DNA of 64,000 nt from Lacisediminihabitans sp046156175 (GCF_046156175.1 NZ_JAYLVL010000002.1:310001-374000), one strand, 5' to 3'. Positions 44,432 through 53,769 are shown, numbered from the stretch's first letter. Made by a program: numbers and translations. The notes: a model not told the origin generated them from the letters alone.

Positions 44432-44779
44432 GTGAAGATCACCCATCTGCGACATTTCGTCGCGGTCGCCGAGGAGTTGCACTTCGTGCGCGCCGCCGAT
44501 TCGCTGGGCATCTCGCGGGCGAAACTCGACTCGTCGATCCGCGCCCTCGAGGCACAGGTGGGTTCCGACCTCTTCGATCGTCGCCAGGAGTCGACGACCC
44601 TCACGGGCGCCGGACTGGCGTTGCTCGACCACGCCCGGATCGAACTCGCGGAATTCGACGAACGCCCGCCCGCTCCCCCGGCCCCGCCCGGAGGAAAGGC
44701 GAAGGCCTCGAAGGGCACCGGCCGCGCGCCCATCGTGAAGGGCGAACCCCGCCCGTATAAGAACCGGCAGTCGCGGTAG
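44432..44779 (+). CDS. Stand-alone LysR-type HTH protein with basic tail
   Basis: 115 aa. Residues 1-65 are a complete LysR DNA-binding domain (ITHLRHFVAVAEELHFVRAA, SRAKLDSSIRALEAQVGSDL), but there is no effector-binding domain. A proline-rich hinge (RPPAPPAPPGGK) leads to a basic tail (KGEPRPYKNRQSR). Such short proteins recur in Microbacteriaceae, so this appears to be a real small regulator, not a broken gene. GTG at 44432 has AGGAG six bases upstream. Target genes are unknown. Confidence 0.75.
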   Translation: MKITHLRHFVAVAEELHFVRAADSLGISRAKLDSSIRALEAQVGSDLFDRRQESTTLTGAGLALLDHARIELAEFDERPPAPPAPPGGKAKASKGTGRAPIVKGEPRPYKNRQSR

Positions 44780-44903
44780 CGGAGTCGGCGGCGGGCTCGG
44801 GCGAGCGAAGGGGCCGGCCTGGATTTCGGCGGAGTCGACGAAGTCCGCGGAGTCGGCGGCCCGGCGGGCTCGCCTCGCGGCCGACCGCGAGCTCGCAAGC
44901 CCG

Positions 44904-44963
44904 CGAATTGCATCCTTTTGCGGGATGCCGCGTTCGGGAAGCCGCAAAATAGTGCAACTCGTG
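44904..44963. repeat. Imperfect palindrome (REP-like)
   Basis: CGAATTGCAT at the left pairs loosely with AGTGCAACTCG at the right, and within it TTTTGCGG pairs with CCGCAAAA around GATGCCGCGTTCGGGAAG. The nested stems could form a large cruciform or RNA hairpin. It lies in the 598-base gap between the LysR-HTH gene and recQ. Confidence 0.45.
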
Positions 44964-44989
44964 GCTGACGGCGCTGCGCGGCCGACAGA

Positions 44990-45225
44990 GGTAGCGAGCG
45001 GGCGAGCGAGCGGGCGAGCGTCCGGCCGAGCGAGAAACCGGCCGAGCGAGAAAAGGGACGTCCGGACGAGCAGGCCAGCGGGCGACCGGACAAGCAGGCG
45101 AGCGGGAGACCGGGCGACCGGGCGAGCGAGCGGGCGAGCGTCCGGCCGAGCAGGCGAGCGGGCGAGCGGGCGACCGGGAGACCGGGCGACCGGGAGACCG
45201 GGCGACCGGGCGTCCGGGTTCGGCC
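44990..45225. repeat. GC-rich low-complexity repeat tract
   Basis: The stretch consists of interleaved GCGAGCG, GGGCGACCG and GTCCGGCCGAG words. A 30-base segment beginning GGCGAGCGAGCGGGCGAGCG at 45001-45030 recurs exactly at 45121-45150. Both strands stay open over long spans only because of composition; I see no gene in 44780-45377. Confidence 0.75.
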
Positions 45226-45377
45226 GGGTGCCATCCGGGCCCGCACTGCTCAGACTGGGCCGGTCAGCCCGGCGGCCGGTGCAGCCCCTCAGCAGAATCA
45301 GCCCGATGGGAGGTGCGTCCTGGGGGCTGTTCAGCCCGGCAGGCGATGTGACCCGGCTGTGGTGCCGGGCACGACGC

Positions 45378-47315
45378 TCAGTCCGCGAGCACCTCGAGGA
45401 TCGCCTCGCCGTACTTCGCGAGTTTGTTCTCTCCGACCCCACTCATCGTGCCGAGCTCGGCGAGGGTGGTCGGGGTGCCCGTGGCGATCTCGCGCAGAGT
45501 CGCATCGTGGAAGATGACGTAGGCCGGAACCCTCTGCTCCTTCGATTCCGCGGCCCTCCACGCTCGGAGGCGCTCGAACAGCGGGGCAGCTCCGGCCGGC
45601 AGCTCGACAACCGGTCCGCGACGGGATTTTGCCGGACGAGCCGCACGCTCCGGTTCCCGGCGCAACATCACCGGACGTGCACCACCGAGCACCGAGGCAC
45701 TGGCTTCCGTCACGACGAGGGTGCCGTACTCCCCCTGCACGGCGAGGAGGCCCTGGGCGAGCAGCTGGCGCACAACGCCCCTCCACTCCTGGTCGGAGAG
45801 TTCGGTTCCGATCCCGAAGGTCGACAGCGAGGCGTGATCGTTCTGGGTGATTCGGGCGGTGGTGCGGCCGAGAAGGATGTCGACGATCTGCCCGGCCCCG
45901 AACTTCTGGTTGCGCTCGCGCTGCAGTCTCACGATCGTGGAGAGCAACTTCTGCGCCGGCACGGTGCCATCCCACGACTCGGGGGGAGCAAGGCAGGTAT
46001 CGCAGTTGCCGCAGGCAGTGGAGGTCTCGCCGAAGTACCCGAGCAGCTGCACGCGCCGACACTGCACGGTCTCGCACAGCGCGAGCATCGCGTCGAGGTG
46101 CAGACCGAGGCGGCGGCGGTGCTCGGCGTCGCCCTCTGAGCCGTCGATCATGCGGCGCTGCTGCATCACATCCTGCAGTCCGTACGCGAGCCAGGCGGTG
46201 GAGGGAAGTCCATCGCGACCGGCGCGACCGGTCTCCTGGTAGTAGCCCTCGACCGACTTCGGCAGGTCGAGGTGCGCAACGAAACGCACGTCGGGCTTGT
46301 CGATGCCCATGCCGAAAGCGATGGTGGCGACCATGACGATGCCGTCTTCACGCAGGAAGCGGGACTGGTTGGCGGCCCTCAGGCGCGAGTCGAGACCCGC
46401 GTGGTACGGCAGGGCCGCAATGCCGTTCTGCACCAGGAAGTCCGCGGTCTTCTCGACGGAGGCGCGGGAGAGGCAATAGACGATGCCGGCATCCCCGGGG
46501 TGTTCGCTGCGCAGCAGTTCGAGCAACTGCTGCTGCGGGGCATTCTTCGCCGCGATACGGTACTGGATGTTCGGACGGTCGAAGCTCGCGACGAAGTGGC
46601 GCGCATCGCTCAGCTGCAGCCGCTTCTGGATCTCGAGGTGGGTCTGCTCTGTCGCGGTCGCGGTGAGCGCGATGCGCGGCACACTCGGCCAGCGCTCGTG
46701 CAGCATCGAGAGCTGCAGGTAGTCGGGGCGGAAGTCGTGGCCCCACTGCGAGACACAGTGCGCTTCGTCGATGGCGAAGAGGGAGATGGATGCCCGGTCG
46801 AGCAGGTCGGCAGTCGCCGCTACGCGCAGGCGCTCCGGCGCGAGGTAGAGCAGGTCGAGCTCGCCGTTGAGGAGCGCGTGCTCCACTCCCATCCGTTGGG
46901 CCTGATCCTGGGTCGAGTTGAGGAACGCCGCGCGCACGCCGACCGCGGACAGGGCATCCACCTGGTCCTGCATGAGGGCGATGAGCGGCGAGATGACCAC
47001 GCCAGTGCCCTCCCGCACGAGCGCGGGGATCTGGTAGCAGAGCGACTTGCCTCCGCCGGTGGGCATGAGCACCAGGGCGTCTCCGCCATCAACCACCTGC
47101 TGGATGATCTCGGCCTGGTCGCCACGGAAGCTGTCGTAACCGAACACCGTGTGGAGCGCGTCGCTCGCACTGGAGTACTTGGAGGACGACGGTCGAGCCG
47201 GCTCCCGGGCGATGAAGTCGCGCTCGCGATCTTCGACAGAGGGGGGCTCGTATTCGAACTCGTCGGGCGGCTCGAGGTCGTCGGGATCCCACGGGACATC
47301 CGCACTCCAGCTCAC
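45378..47315 (-). CDS. recQ: RecQ-family ATP-dependent DNA helicase
   Basis: 645 aa. Helicase core: Walker A MPTGGGKSLCYQ (84-95), IDEAHCVSQWGHDFRPDY (DEAH box and RecQ motif), TATATE, and motif VI QETGRAGRDG. The RQC zinc site is CRRVQLLGYFGE followed by CGNCDTC, and an HRDC domain closes the protein (VPAYVIFHDATLREIA). It unwinds recombination and repair intermediates. The acidic N-terminal 40 residues are an extra extension. Confidence 0.95.
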   Translation of the reverse strand: MSWSADVPWDPDDLEPPDEFEYEPPSVEDRERDFIAREPARPSSSKYSSASDALHTVFGYDSFRGDQAEIIQQVVDGGDALVLMPTGGGKSLCYQIPALVREGTGVVISPLIALMQDQVDALSAVGVRAAFLNSTQDQAQRMGVEHALLNGELDLLYLAPERLRVAATADLLDRASISLFAIDEAHCVSQWGHDFRPDYLQLSMLHERWPSVPRIALTATATEQTHLEIQKRLQLSDARHFVASFDRPNIQYRIAAKNAPQQQLLELLRSEHPGDAGIVYCLSRASVEKTADFLVQNGIAALPYHAGLDSRLRAANQSRFLREDGIVMVATIAFGMGIDKPDVRFVAHLDLPKSVEGYYQETGRAGRDGLPSTAWLAYGLQDVMQQRRMIDGSEGDAEHRRRLGLHLDAMLALCETVQCRRVQLLGYFGETSTACGNCDTCLAPPESWDGTVPAQKLLSTIVRLQRERNQKFGAGQIVDILLGRTTARITQNDHASLSTFGIGTELSDQEWRGVVRQLLAQGLLAVQGEYGTLVVTEASASVLGGARPVMLRREPERAARPAKSRRGPVVELPAGAAPLFERLRAWRAAESKEQRVPAYVIFHDATLREIATGTPTTLAELGTMSGVGENKLAKYGEAILEVLAD

Positions 47316-47358
47316 CGCACAGCCCTCATCCCAGGGCTCTCCGGCCCACCGGGCGATT

Positions 47359-48327
47359 CTAGCCGCGGGGGGTGACAGCGCCCTGCGGGTCGCCGTCGCT
47401 GTGCACGAGGGTCGCCGGGTCGGGCGGTGGAGGGAGAGTGACGGCGCGCACTCGGGCGAGCCCGAACCGCTTGGCCGCGCGCAGCACGAGCCACGCGTAG
47501 AGGGCGAGGGTGAGCGCCGAGATCACGACTTCGAGGCCGCTGCCGGTCTTGGAGTTCACGTCAACGAGGCCGAAGGCCCCGATCACGAAGATCACCGTGT
47601 TGTTGACGACATGGGCCACGATGGATGCCTCGAGCCCGCCGGTCCTCCACGCCAGCCATCCCGCCACGACAGCGAACACCGAGACGTCGATCAGCCCCCA
47701 CACGTCGTACTGGTGACCGATGGTGAACAGCGGCACGGGCAGCAGGATCGCGAACAGGGGATGCTTCAGCCATCCGCCGATCGTCTGCGCGAGGTACCCG
47801 CGAAAGAAGACCTCTTCCGCGGTCGCCTGCAGCGGCACCAGCACCACCGCGACGAGCACCACGACCCAGGTGCTCGACGACACGGCGGCCGGCGGGACGC
47901 GCTCACCGGTCACCAGGGGCAGCAGAACGACGGAGAAGAGGGTCGAGACTCCATAGGCGATGACGACGGGAAGGATGAGCCGCGCCATCCATCGCCAGCG
48001 CAGCCGCCCGGCGATCGACCAGAGCAGGCCGACCGGGCGCGGCCCCATGATGAGCCGAGCGAGCCAGACGGACGGCAGGATCACGGCGATGGATGACAGG
48101 GAGAACGCGAGCACCACCGGGAGGCTGTTGTCGATTTCACCCGTGGTGATGAGCTTCGTGATCACCGGTCGCACCTCGGGGAACACCAGCGTCGATGCGA
48201 GCAGCAGCACGACGAGCACGATGGTGAAGCCGATGAAGATGGCGAGGGCGATCAGGCCCGTGACGAGCGGCTTCCACCAGCGATAGCCGGGGGCACTTCT
48301 GGCGAGGCGATGATAGGCGAATTCCAC
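47359..48327 (-). CDS. CPBP family intramembrane glutamic protease
   Basis: 322 aa with about eight membrane helices. The active motif 1 EEVFFRGYL (glutamates, Arg) is followed by motif 2 FTIGH and motif 3 HVVNNTVIF. The family includes bacterial relatives of Rce1 and bacteriocin-immunity proteases; the substrate here is unknown. The C-terminal 50 residues are hydrophilic with a proline-rich tail. A strong terminator lies immediately upstream, separating it from the nucleotidase gene. Confidence 0.9.
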   Translation of the reverse strand: MEFAYHRLARSAPGYRWWKPLVTGLIALAIFIGFTIVLVVLLLASTLVFPEVRPVITKLITTGEIDNSLPVVLAFSLSSIAVILPSVWLARLIMGPRPVGLLWSIAGRLRWRWMARLILPVVIAYGVSTLFSVVLLPLVTGERVPPAAVSSSTWVVVLVAVVLVPLQATAEEVFFRGYLAQTIGGWLKHPLFAILLPVPLFTIGHQYDVWGLIDVSVFAVVAGWLAWRTGGLEASIVAHVVNNTVIFVIGAFGLVDVNSKTGSGLEVVISALTLALYAWLVLRAAKRFGLARVRAVTLPPPPDPATLVHSDGDPQGAVTPRG

Positions 48328-48350
48328 GCGGCGAGCCTAACGACTGAAAC

Positions 48351-48378
48351 GGGGAGTCCGGCCAGAGCCGGACTCCCC
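48351..48378 (-). terminator. Terminator hairpin after the nucleotidase gene
   Basis: GGGGAGTCCGGC (48351-48362) and GCCGGACTCCCC (48367-48378) form a perfect 12-base-pair stem with loop CAGA. It lies 33 bases after the leftward nucleotidase stop. The T run is short (GTTTC) when read leftward, but the stem is very stable. Confidence 0.75.
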
Positions 48379-48411
48379 CTTTCGTGGGACATCCCGAACG
48401 GATGAGCCGGG

Positions 48412-50910
48412 TCAGAACACGAACAGCAGCGACGGGAAGGACGCGGAATCCACGAGTTGCGCGTCACCGCCGTAGGTGGCGGTCAGCAGATGGATGCCGC
48501 GACCGAGCTTCGGCAACGTCACGGTCGCCCGGCCGTTGTCCGCGGCCGTCAGCGTTGCGGCGGCGATGACCCTGCGACCGTCCCGCACCACGACCTCTCC
48601 GGTCGGCGCGAGGCCACCGCCGGACACCACCACCCGGTACACGACCGGCGAGTTGTGGCGCACGAGCACCCGGTCCACAGCCCCGCGCGTGGTGGAGGCG
48701 AGACGATCGACCGTCACTGCTGCGGACGTCGCTGCCCCCGGAGTCGTGCCGGGTGCGCTGGCCGTGACCGTCACGGTGATCGCTGCGCCGGCATCCGCGG
48801 GCACCAGGGTGTAGGTCGCGGCTGTCGCTCCGTCGATGGGCGCTCCCGCCCGATTCCACTGGTAGGCGAGAGTGGGGGATGCCACGCTCCAACTGCCCGG
48901 GGTCGCCGTGAGGGTGCGCCCCACCTTCGCGGTGCCACTGATGCTCGGGGGTGTCACCGAGGTGATAGCCGGCACCGTGATCGTCAGCGGAACGTCGATC
49001 GACGTGCCCGTCTGCGGCACGGCGACCGTGAGCACCAGGGTGCCGGCGGGCGTGGCCGTGGGAATGGTGACCGCGACGGATGCCCGACCCGTCTCATCTG
49101 TGAGGTCGACGACCGTGGGGTCGATGGCGGACTGCCCGAGCACGACACCGCCAGCACTGACCGTGGCGGTGCCGGAGTTGGGCTCGCCGTTGGAGAACAA
49201 CAGCGAGGAGAGACCGAGGGTGACGACATCCCCGGGCTGTGCGGTGGCCGACGAGAGAGTGACGCCCACCGCCCGCTGCGCGTAGTCGGGGGCGGCGACC
49301 GGGTTCGCCACGAAGTAGTCGACCATGCTCTGCAGGTCGATCTTTCCGGTGTCACCGGCGTTCGTGCCCTTGGCGAGCGTCACGAAGTTGTCACCTCCGG
49401 AGGCGAGGAACGAGTTCACGACCACGGTGATCGAATCGGTCGCGGCGAGCGGCACGCCATTCACCGTGATCCCCGTGATGTGGCTCCCGGCAGCCGCCGT
49501 CGGGTCATAGCGATACTCGAGGGACTTCGATACGCCGAGCTTGAGGAACGGACGGGTCGACGTCGCCGGCTGCCACTGCTCCTCGAGCACCTGCTTGAGC
49601 TGCGCTCCCGTGAGCGTCTCGGTCACGAGAGTGTTGGCGAAAGGCTGCACGCTCGCGGCCTCCTGATAGGTGACGCGACCGTCGACATCGTTCGGGGTGT
49701 TGGCACTGGCCTTGTACTTGAGATCGGTGCGAAGACCGCCCGGATTCATCAGCGCGACCTGCGCCTTGCCGTTCGTCGCCCAGAGCTGAACATCGGCCAC
49801 GAAGTTGCCGAGTGGGGACTCCCCACCACGGTTCTCGGTGACACCGTCCTTCTGGCTCGCCCGTTTGAAGTCGGCGGTGATCGTGCCGACCGGCACCGAG
49901 CCCTTGTCCTTCGCGGCGGCCACCGCGGCGGCGACGATGCCGGCGATGGCGGGGTCGGGAGCGAAGGCTCCGAACAGCGGCTTCACCTCGGAGGTGATGC
50001 TGAGCAGGGCTTTCGTTGTGGGGTCCACCGAGAGCGCGAGGTGGCCATAGTTTTCGCCGTATTTGCCCGCCTGCAGCACCGGACGGGTGCGGTCGGTGCC
50101 CGGCACCGGCAGCTGCCAGTTGTAGGCCTGGTGGGTGTGGCCGGAGACGATGGCGTCGACGTTCGCGTCCACCGTGCTCACGATCTTGCCGAAGGCGGAG
50201 TCACCGGTGGCGCTCGCGAGCGTGGCATCCGCCGCCCCCTCATGCACTGTCAATACGATGACATCTGCCTCGCCGTTGGCGGGATTGCCGTCGCTCAGCT
50301 GGTCAGCGACACGGTTGACCTCTGTCGGGATGTCCCGGAATTCGAGGTTCGCGACCCCGGCCGGGCTTACCAGCGACGGCGTCTCATCTGTCGTTGCTCC
50401 GATGAAACCGACCGTGACGCCGCCCACCTGCTTGAGGGCGTACTGCGCGAACTCCGGCTGGCCGGTGGTGCGGTTGTAGATGTTCGCGCTGAGCAGCGGA
50501 TAGTTCGTGGCCGGGATCACCCGGCCCTCGAGGTCGGCCTGCCCCTGGTCGAGTTCGTGGTTGCCGATCGCGCTCGCGTCGACGCCGACCGCGTTCAGCG
50601 CGTCGATGGTGGGCTGGTCTTTCTGGATGAAGCTGGTGAAGGTGGAGGCCCCGATGGAGTCACCACCGGAGACGACGAGCGTGTTGGGATTGGCCGCGCG
50701 GAACGACTTCACCAGGCCACCAAGCACCGCAGCGCCCGCCGACGGGGATGACGCTTCGAGACGGCCGTGGAAGTCGTTGAAGCTGAGGATGTCGATGGCG
50801 ACCGGTGCATCCGCAGCGGTGGCAGCGGATGCAGCGAGCGTCGGGATACCGAGCGCGACAGCGAGCGCGATAGCCGGGATGGTGAATCGGCGGGAACGGA
50901 AGGGTGCCAT
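48412..50910 (-). CDS. Secreted 5'-nucleotidase/metallophosphatase with Ig-like domains
   Basis: 832 aa. The signal peptide (IPAIALAVALGIPTLAASAA) ends near residue 35. The metallophosphatase domain has DILSFNDFHGRLE, GGDSIGAS, GNHELDQG and GHTHQAY, the full set of metal ligands; the 5'-nucleotidase C-terminal domain follows (SPLGNFVADVQLWAT, VVNSFLASGGDNF). The last 280 residues are Ig-like repeats (GTAKVGRTLTATPGSWS). It probably hydrolyses extracellular nucleotides for phosphate or nucleoside uptake. There is no LPxTG anchor. ATG at 50910 gives a proper signal peptide and has AGGAG 12 bases away. Confidence 0.92.
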   Translation of the reverse strand: MAPFRSRRFTIPAIALAVALGIPTLAASAATAADAPVAIDILSFNDFHGRLEASSPSAGAAVLGGLVKSFRAANPNTLVVSGGDSIGASTFTSFIQKDQPTIDALNAVGVDASAIGNHELDQGQADLEGRVIPATNYPLLSANIYNRTTGQPEFAQYALKQVGGVTVGFIGATTDETPSLVSPAGVANLEFRDIPTEVNRVADQLSDGNPANGEADVIVLTVHEGAADATLASATGDSAFGKIVSTVDANVDAIVSGHTHQAYNWQLPVPGTDRTRPVLQAGKYGENYGHLALSVDPTTKALLSITSEVKPLFGAFAPDPAIAGIVAAAVAAAKDKGSVPVGTITADFKRASQKDGVTENRGGESPLGNFVADVQLWATNGKAQVALMNPGGLRTDLKYKASANTPNDVDGRVTYQEAASVQPFANTLVTETLTGAQLKQVLEEQWQPATSTRPFLKLGVSKSLEYRYDPTAAAGSHITGITVNGVPLAATDSITVVVNSFLASGGDNFVTLAKGTNAGDTGKIDLQSMVDYFVANPVAAPDYAQRAVGVTLSSATAQPGDVVTLGLSSLLFSNGEPNSGTATVSAGGVVLGQSAIDPTVVDLTDETGRASVAVTIPTATPAGTLVLTVAVPQTGTSIDVPLTITVPAITSVTPPSISGTAKVGRTLTATPGSWSVASPTLAYQWNRAGAPIDGATAATYTLVPADAGAAITVTVTASAPGTTPGAATSAAVTVDRLASTTRGAVDRVLVRHNSPVVYRVVVSGGGLAPTGEVVVRDGRRVIAAATLTAADNGRATVTLPKLGRGIHLLTATYGGDAQLVDSASFPSLLFVF

Positions 50911-51081
50911 TGCTTCGTGTGTCTCCTTGGGTGCACGGCGCGTGCAGACGATGAGGTCCACCCCCGATCGGGGGGTGATGTGCACCCTATCCGTTCGAAC
51001 GCCGTCGATGGAAGGACCTTTACCAAATGGTCATCGGCGGTTACCACTACCGTTGAGTTCTCCCTCCAGAAAAGGTCTCCC

Positions 51082-51948
51082 GTGCTCGCTGTGTTCGTCG
51101 GCGTCACGGCAGCGCTCATTTTCGGATCCGCGGACTTCGCCGGGGGCATGGCGGCGAAGCGCATCAGCGCGGTGCGCGTGACCGCGATCGGCGGACTCTC
51201 GGGACTCGTGCTTCTGCTGCTCGCGCTGCCGCTGTTCCCGAGCGTGTGGTCGACGAAGGCGGTGCTGCTCGGTGGCATCACCGGCATCACGGGCGCTCTC
51301 GCCGTCGTACTGCTCTATGCCTGCCTCGCAATCGGACCCATGAGCATCCTCTCGCCGCTCACCGCCGTGATCTCGGCGGTGGTGCCGGTGCTGGCGGGGG
51401 TGATTCGGGGCGAACGGCTGACCACCCTCGGTTACCTCGCCATCCCCGTCGCGCTGGTCGCCGTCGTACTCGTGGGCTTCGTTCCCGAACGCGGGGCGGT
51501 AAGACCGTCGCTGAAGGCGCTCGCGATGGCGGTCGGATCCGGCGCGCTGATCGGCGTCTTCCTGATCCTGATCGACCTGACCCCGGATGATTCGGGGCTC
51601 GTGCCCCTCGTGGTGAGCCGAGCCGTCAATGCCACCGTGATGTTCAGCGCGATCGGGGTCGGCGCACTGTGGGTGCGCCGCCGGGGAACTGTGCCTGCCG
51701 GGGTCGCCCGCTGGAAGCCGGGCCTGGTGCTGGCCATCATCGCCGGTGTGATCGACGCGACCGCTAACGCATTGCTGCTCTTCGGCCTTCGGCTCGGCGA
51801 TCTCACCGTCCAGTCCGTGCTCACCGCTCTCTATCCAGCGGGCACGATCCTTCTCGCCGCGATCGTGTTGCGCGAAAGGATCGCGCCCGTGCAGGTGGTG
51901 GGTCTCGTTCTGGCCCTCACGGCCGCGGCGCTGCTTGCGGTGGCCTAG
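51082..51948 (+). CDS. EamA/DMT-type membrane transporter, copy 1
   Basis: 288 aa, ten predicted membrane helices in two EamA halves (VFVGVTAALIFGSADFAGGM and VLAIIAGVIDATANALLLFG). The start is GTG 51082, with AGAAAAGG six bases upstream; longer readings run into the divergent nucleotidase gene. The substrate is unknown; relatives export small metabolites. It is followed nine bases later by a paralog of the same length, and its stop codon overlaps the ribosome binding site of that gene. Confidence 0.88.
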   Translation: MLAVFVGVTAALIFGSADFAGGMAAKRISAVRVTAIGGLSGLVLLLLALPLFPSVWSTKAVLLGGITGITGALAVVLLYACLAIGPMSILSPLTAVISAVVPVLAGVIRGERLTTLGYLAIPVALVAVVLVGFVPERGAVRPSLKALAMAVGSGALIGVFLILIDLTPDDSGLVPLVVSRAVNATVMFSAIGVGALWVRRRGTVPAGVARWKPGLVLAIIAGVIDATANALLLFGLRLGDLTVQSVLTALYPAGTILLAAIVLRERIAPVQVVGLVLALTAAALLAVA

Positions 51949-51957
51949 GAGCATGCA

Positions 51958-52812
51958 GTGTTGAGCGTCGTCCTCGCCCTCGCCGGTTCCGTGATCTACG
52001 GGGCGAGTGACTTCTTCGGAGGCCTCGCCGCGCGCGGCACGAGCGCCGTGAGGGTGACGCTGATCAACTCGATCTCCGGTCTCGCGATAGTGATGGTCGC
52101 GGCGCTCGTGCTCCCCAGCCGGTGGGGTCCATCGGTGTTGTTGTGGGGCGGGCTGGCCGGCGCGTGCGGGGCGGTCGCCCTCGTGCTGCTCTATGCCTGT
52201 CTCGCCATCGGACCGATGAGCATCCTCTCCCCGATCCTGGCCCTGGTGGCCGCGGTGATCCCGATCGCTGTCGGTTTCGCGCGCGGCGAGCGGCTGAGCG
52301 GGCTGGGTTACCTCGGCCTGGGCGTCGGGCTGGTCGCGATCATCCTGATCTGCCTCGTTCCGGGCGAACGCGCCGTTCGCCCGAGCCCGCGCGGCATCGT
52401 CATGGCGGTGGGGGCCGGAGTCGCGATCGGCGGGTACCTCGTCTTCATCGACCTGACGCCGACCGACAGCGGGCCGGCGCCGCTCCTCGTCACCTTCGTG
52501 GTCACCGGCCTCGTCATGTCGGTGGCCCTGCTGGGCCAGCGACTGGCCCGGCGCGGCGTGGCACGCCCGTCGATCACCCGGGCGACCGTGATCTTCTCCG
52601 TGCTCTGTGGCGTGACGGATGCGGCGGCCGCGTTCCTCTTTCTCCTCGCCCTGCGCACGGGAGAACTCTCGATCGTGTCGGTGCTGAACGCGCTCGCCCC
52701 GGCCGGCACCATCGTGCTCGCCGCACTCGTTCTGCGAGAACGGATCGCGCCGGTGCAGTGGTTTGGCCTCGCGGTCGCCCTCGTCGCGGCTGCGCTACTC
52801 GCGCTGGCCTGA
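51958..52812 (+). CDS. EamA/DMT-type membrane transporter, copy 2
   Basis: 284 aa. It is a tandem paralog of the preceding gene: LLYACLAIGPMSILSP and VLRERIAPVQ are identical or nearly so in both, as is the C-terminal LVAAALLALA. Ten membrane helices. The start is GTG 51958 with AGGAG six bases upstream. The two may act as a heterodimer, as known for some small DMT exporters, though each is already full length. Confidence 0.88.
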   Translation: MLSVVLALAGSVIYGASDFFGGLAARGTSAVRVTLINSISGLAIVMVAALVLPSRWGPSVLLWGGLAGACGAVALVLLYACLAIGPMSILSPILALVAAVIPIAVGFARGERLSGLGYLGLGVGLVAIILICLVPGERAVRPSPRGIVMAVGAGVAIGGYLVFIDLTPTDSGPAPLLVTFVVTGLVMSVALLGQRLARRGVARPSITRATVIFSVLCGVTDAAAAFLFLLALRTGELSIVSVLNALAPAGTIVLAALVLRERIAPVQWFGLAVALVAAALLALA

Positions 52813-52887
52813 CGGGTCGGCGGCTGTCCCGCTCTCCGCAACGGGTTCCCCACCGGGCAACGGCCGCCGGGTAGCCGCTCGGGGCGA

Positions 52888-53769
52888 CTAGCCGATGCGC
52901 TGGAGTGCGGTGAAGCGCATGTCGGTGAAGCCGGACGCGCAGGTCTGGAAGAGCAGATCGTAGCCGCGGGGGATGTCCTCGGCGTGGTTGACCTCACCGT
53001 TGAGGTGGGCCACCACACCGATCACGCGGTAGCGGCCGGCATCCAGACCGGTGATCGTGACGATCGCACCGGCAGCAGTGGGGAATCGGCTGCCGCCACA
53101 GCTGCTGTGTTCTGCGATGACCCGCACCTGGTAGACCGCGGTGACGTCCACGGCGCCACGGCATTGGTTGATCTCGTTCTGGAAGCCGCTGGTCCACACG
53201 CGCTGCACGAAGCCCTGGGTGGCGCGAGCGGCAGCCTCGGCCGCAGCCTGGGCCGCGGCTTGCGCGGCAGCCTGGGCTGCTGCTGCCGCGGCGGCCTGTG
53301 CTGCCGCAGCAGCGGCGGCGGCGGCGGCGGCGGCAGCGGCAGCCTCGTGCTCGGCTTTCAGCTGTGCCGCCGCGCGGGCGATCGCCTCGAGGCGTACATC
53401 CCGCTGGGAGAGGAAGTCCCCGAGCACGACGGCGCGGGCGACACGTGCGACGGGGGGTGCCGCCGCGGCGACCGGCACGACTTCTGCGGGCCGGGCGGTC
53501 TGAGCCGCTGCTGTTTGCGCGGCCGGAACGACGAGGATGGACGGACGAGCAGTCCAGAGGGATGCCGCGCGCACACTGCGGGGCGTGCCCGTCTCGGTGC
53601 CGACGGCGACGATCTCGCTGTGGGCCGGCTGAGCGGTGTGAGCATCTGCGCTCTCCGCCGGGGAGAGGGGGGCGAGGATGGCGACGCTGGCAGCGGTGAC
53701 CCCGACGACGAGAGTCGTCAGCGCCCGACGAAAGGTCGTTGCAGATGGTGCGGAGTCGCTAAAAGACAT
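52888..53769 (-). CDS. Secreted protein with poly-Ala arm and sortase-like C-terminal domain
   Basis: 293 aa. The signal sequence (ALTTLVVGVTAASVAILAPL) ends near residue 42. Residues 125-185 are an Ala/Gln-rich arm, probably helical. The last 105 residues read AEHSSCGGSRFP, then TAAGAIVTITGLDAGRYRVIGVV, then RGYDLLFQTCASGFTDMRF. Order and spacing of His221, Cys277 and Arg285 copy the sortase triad (H, about 60 residues, T-C, about 8-13, R), but the classic TLxTC is LFQTC. ATG at 53769 has GGGGGA upstream. The sortase link is inference; no substrate with a sorting signal is seen here. Confidence 0.7.
   Translation of the reverse strand: MSFSDSAPSATTFRRALTTLVVGVTAASVAILAPLSPAESADAHTAQPAHSEIVAVGTETGTPRSVRAASLWTARPSILVVPAAQTAAAQTARPAEVVPVAAAAPPVARVARAVVLGDFLSQRDVRLEAIARAAAQLKAEHEAAAAAAAAAAAAAAAQAAAAAAAQAAAQAAAQAAAEAAARATQGFVQRVWTSGFQNEINQCRGAVDVTAVYQVRVIAEHSSCGGSRFPTAAGAIVTITGLDAGRYRVIGVVAHLNGEVNHAEDIPRGYDLLFQTCASGFTDMRFTALQRIG

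Noticed and set aside
44293..45442. Two leftward frames (317 and 346 codons) through the GC repeat tract
   Set aside because: Text is RSPGLPVARSPARL-like low complexity from the DNA repeats, overlapping a real gene and a palindrome.
48457..50751. 764-codon rightward frame antisense to the 5'-nucleotidase
   Set aside because: Shadow frame without any motif; the leftward gene has a signal peptide and complete metal sites.
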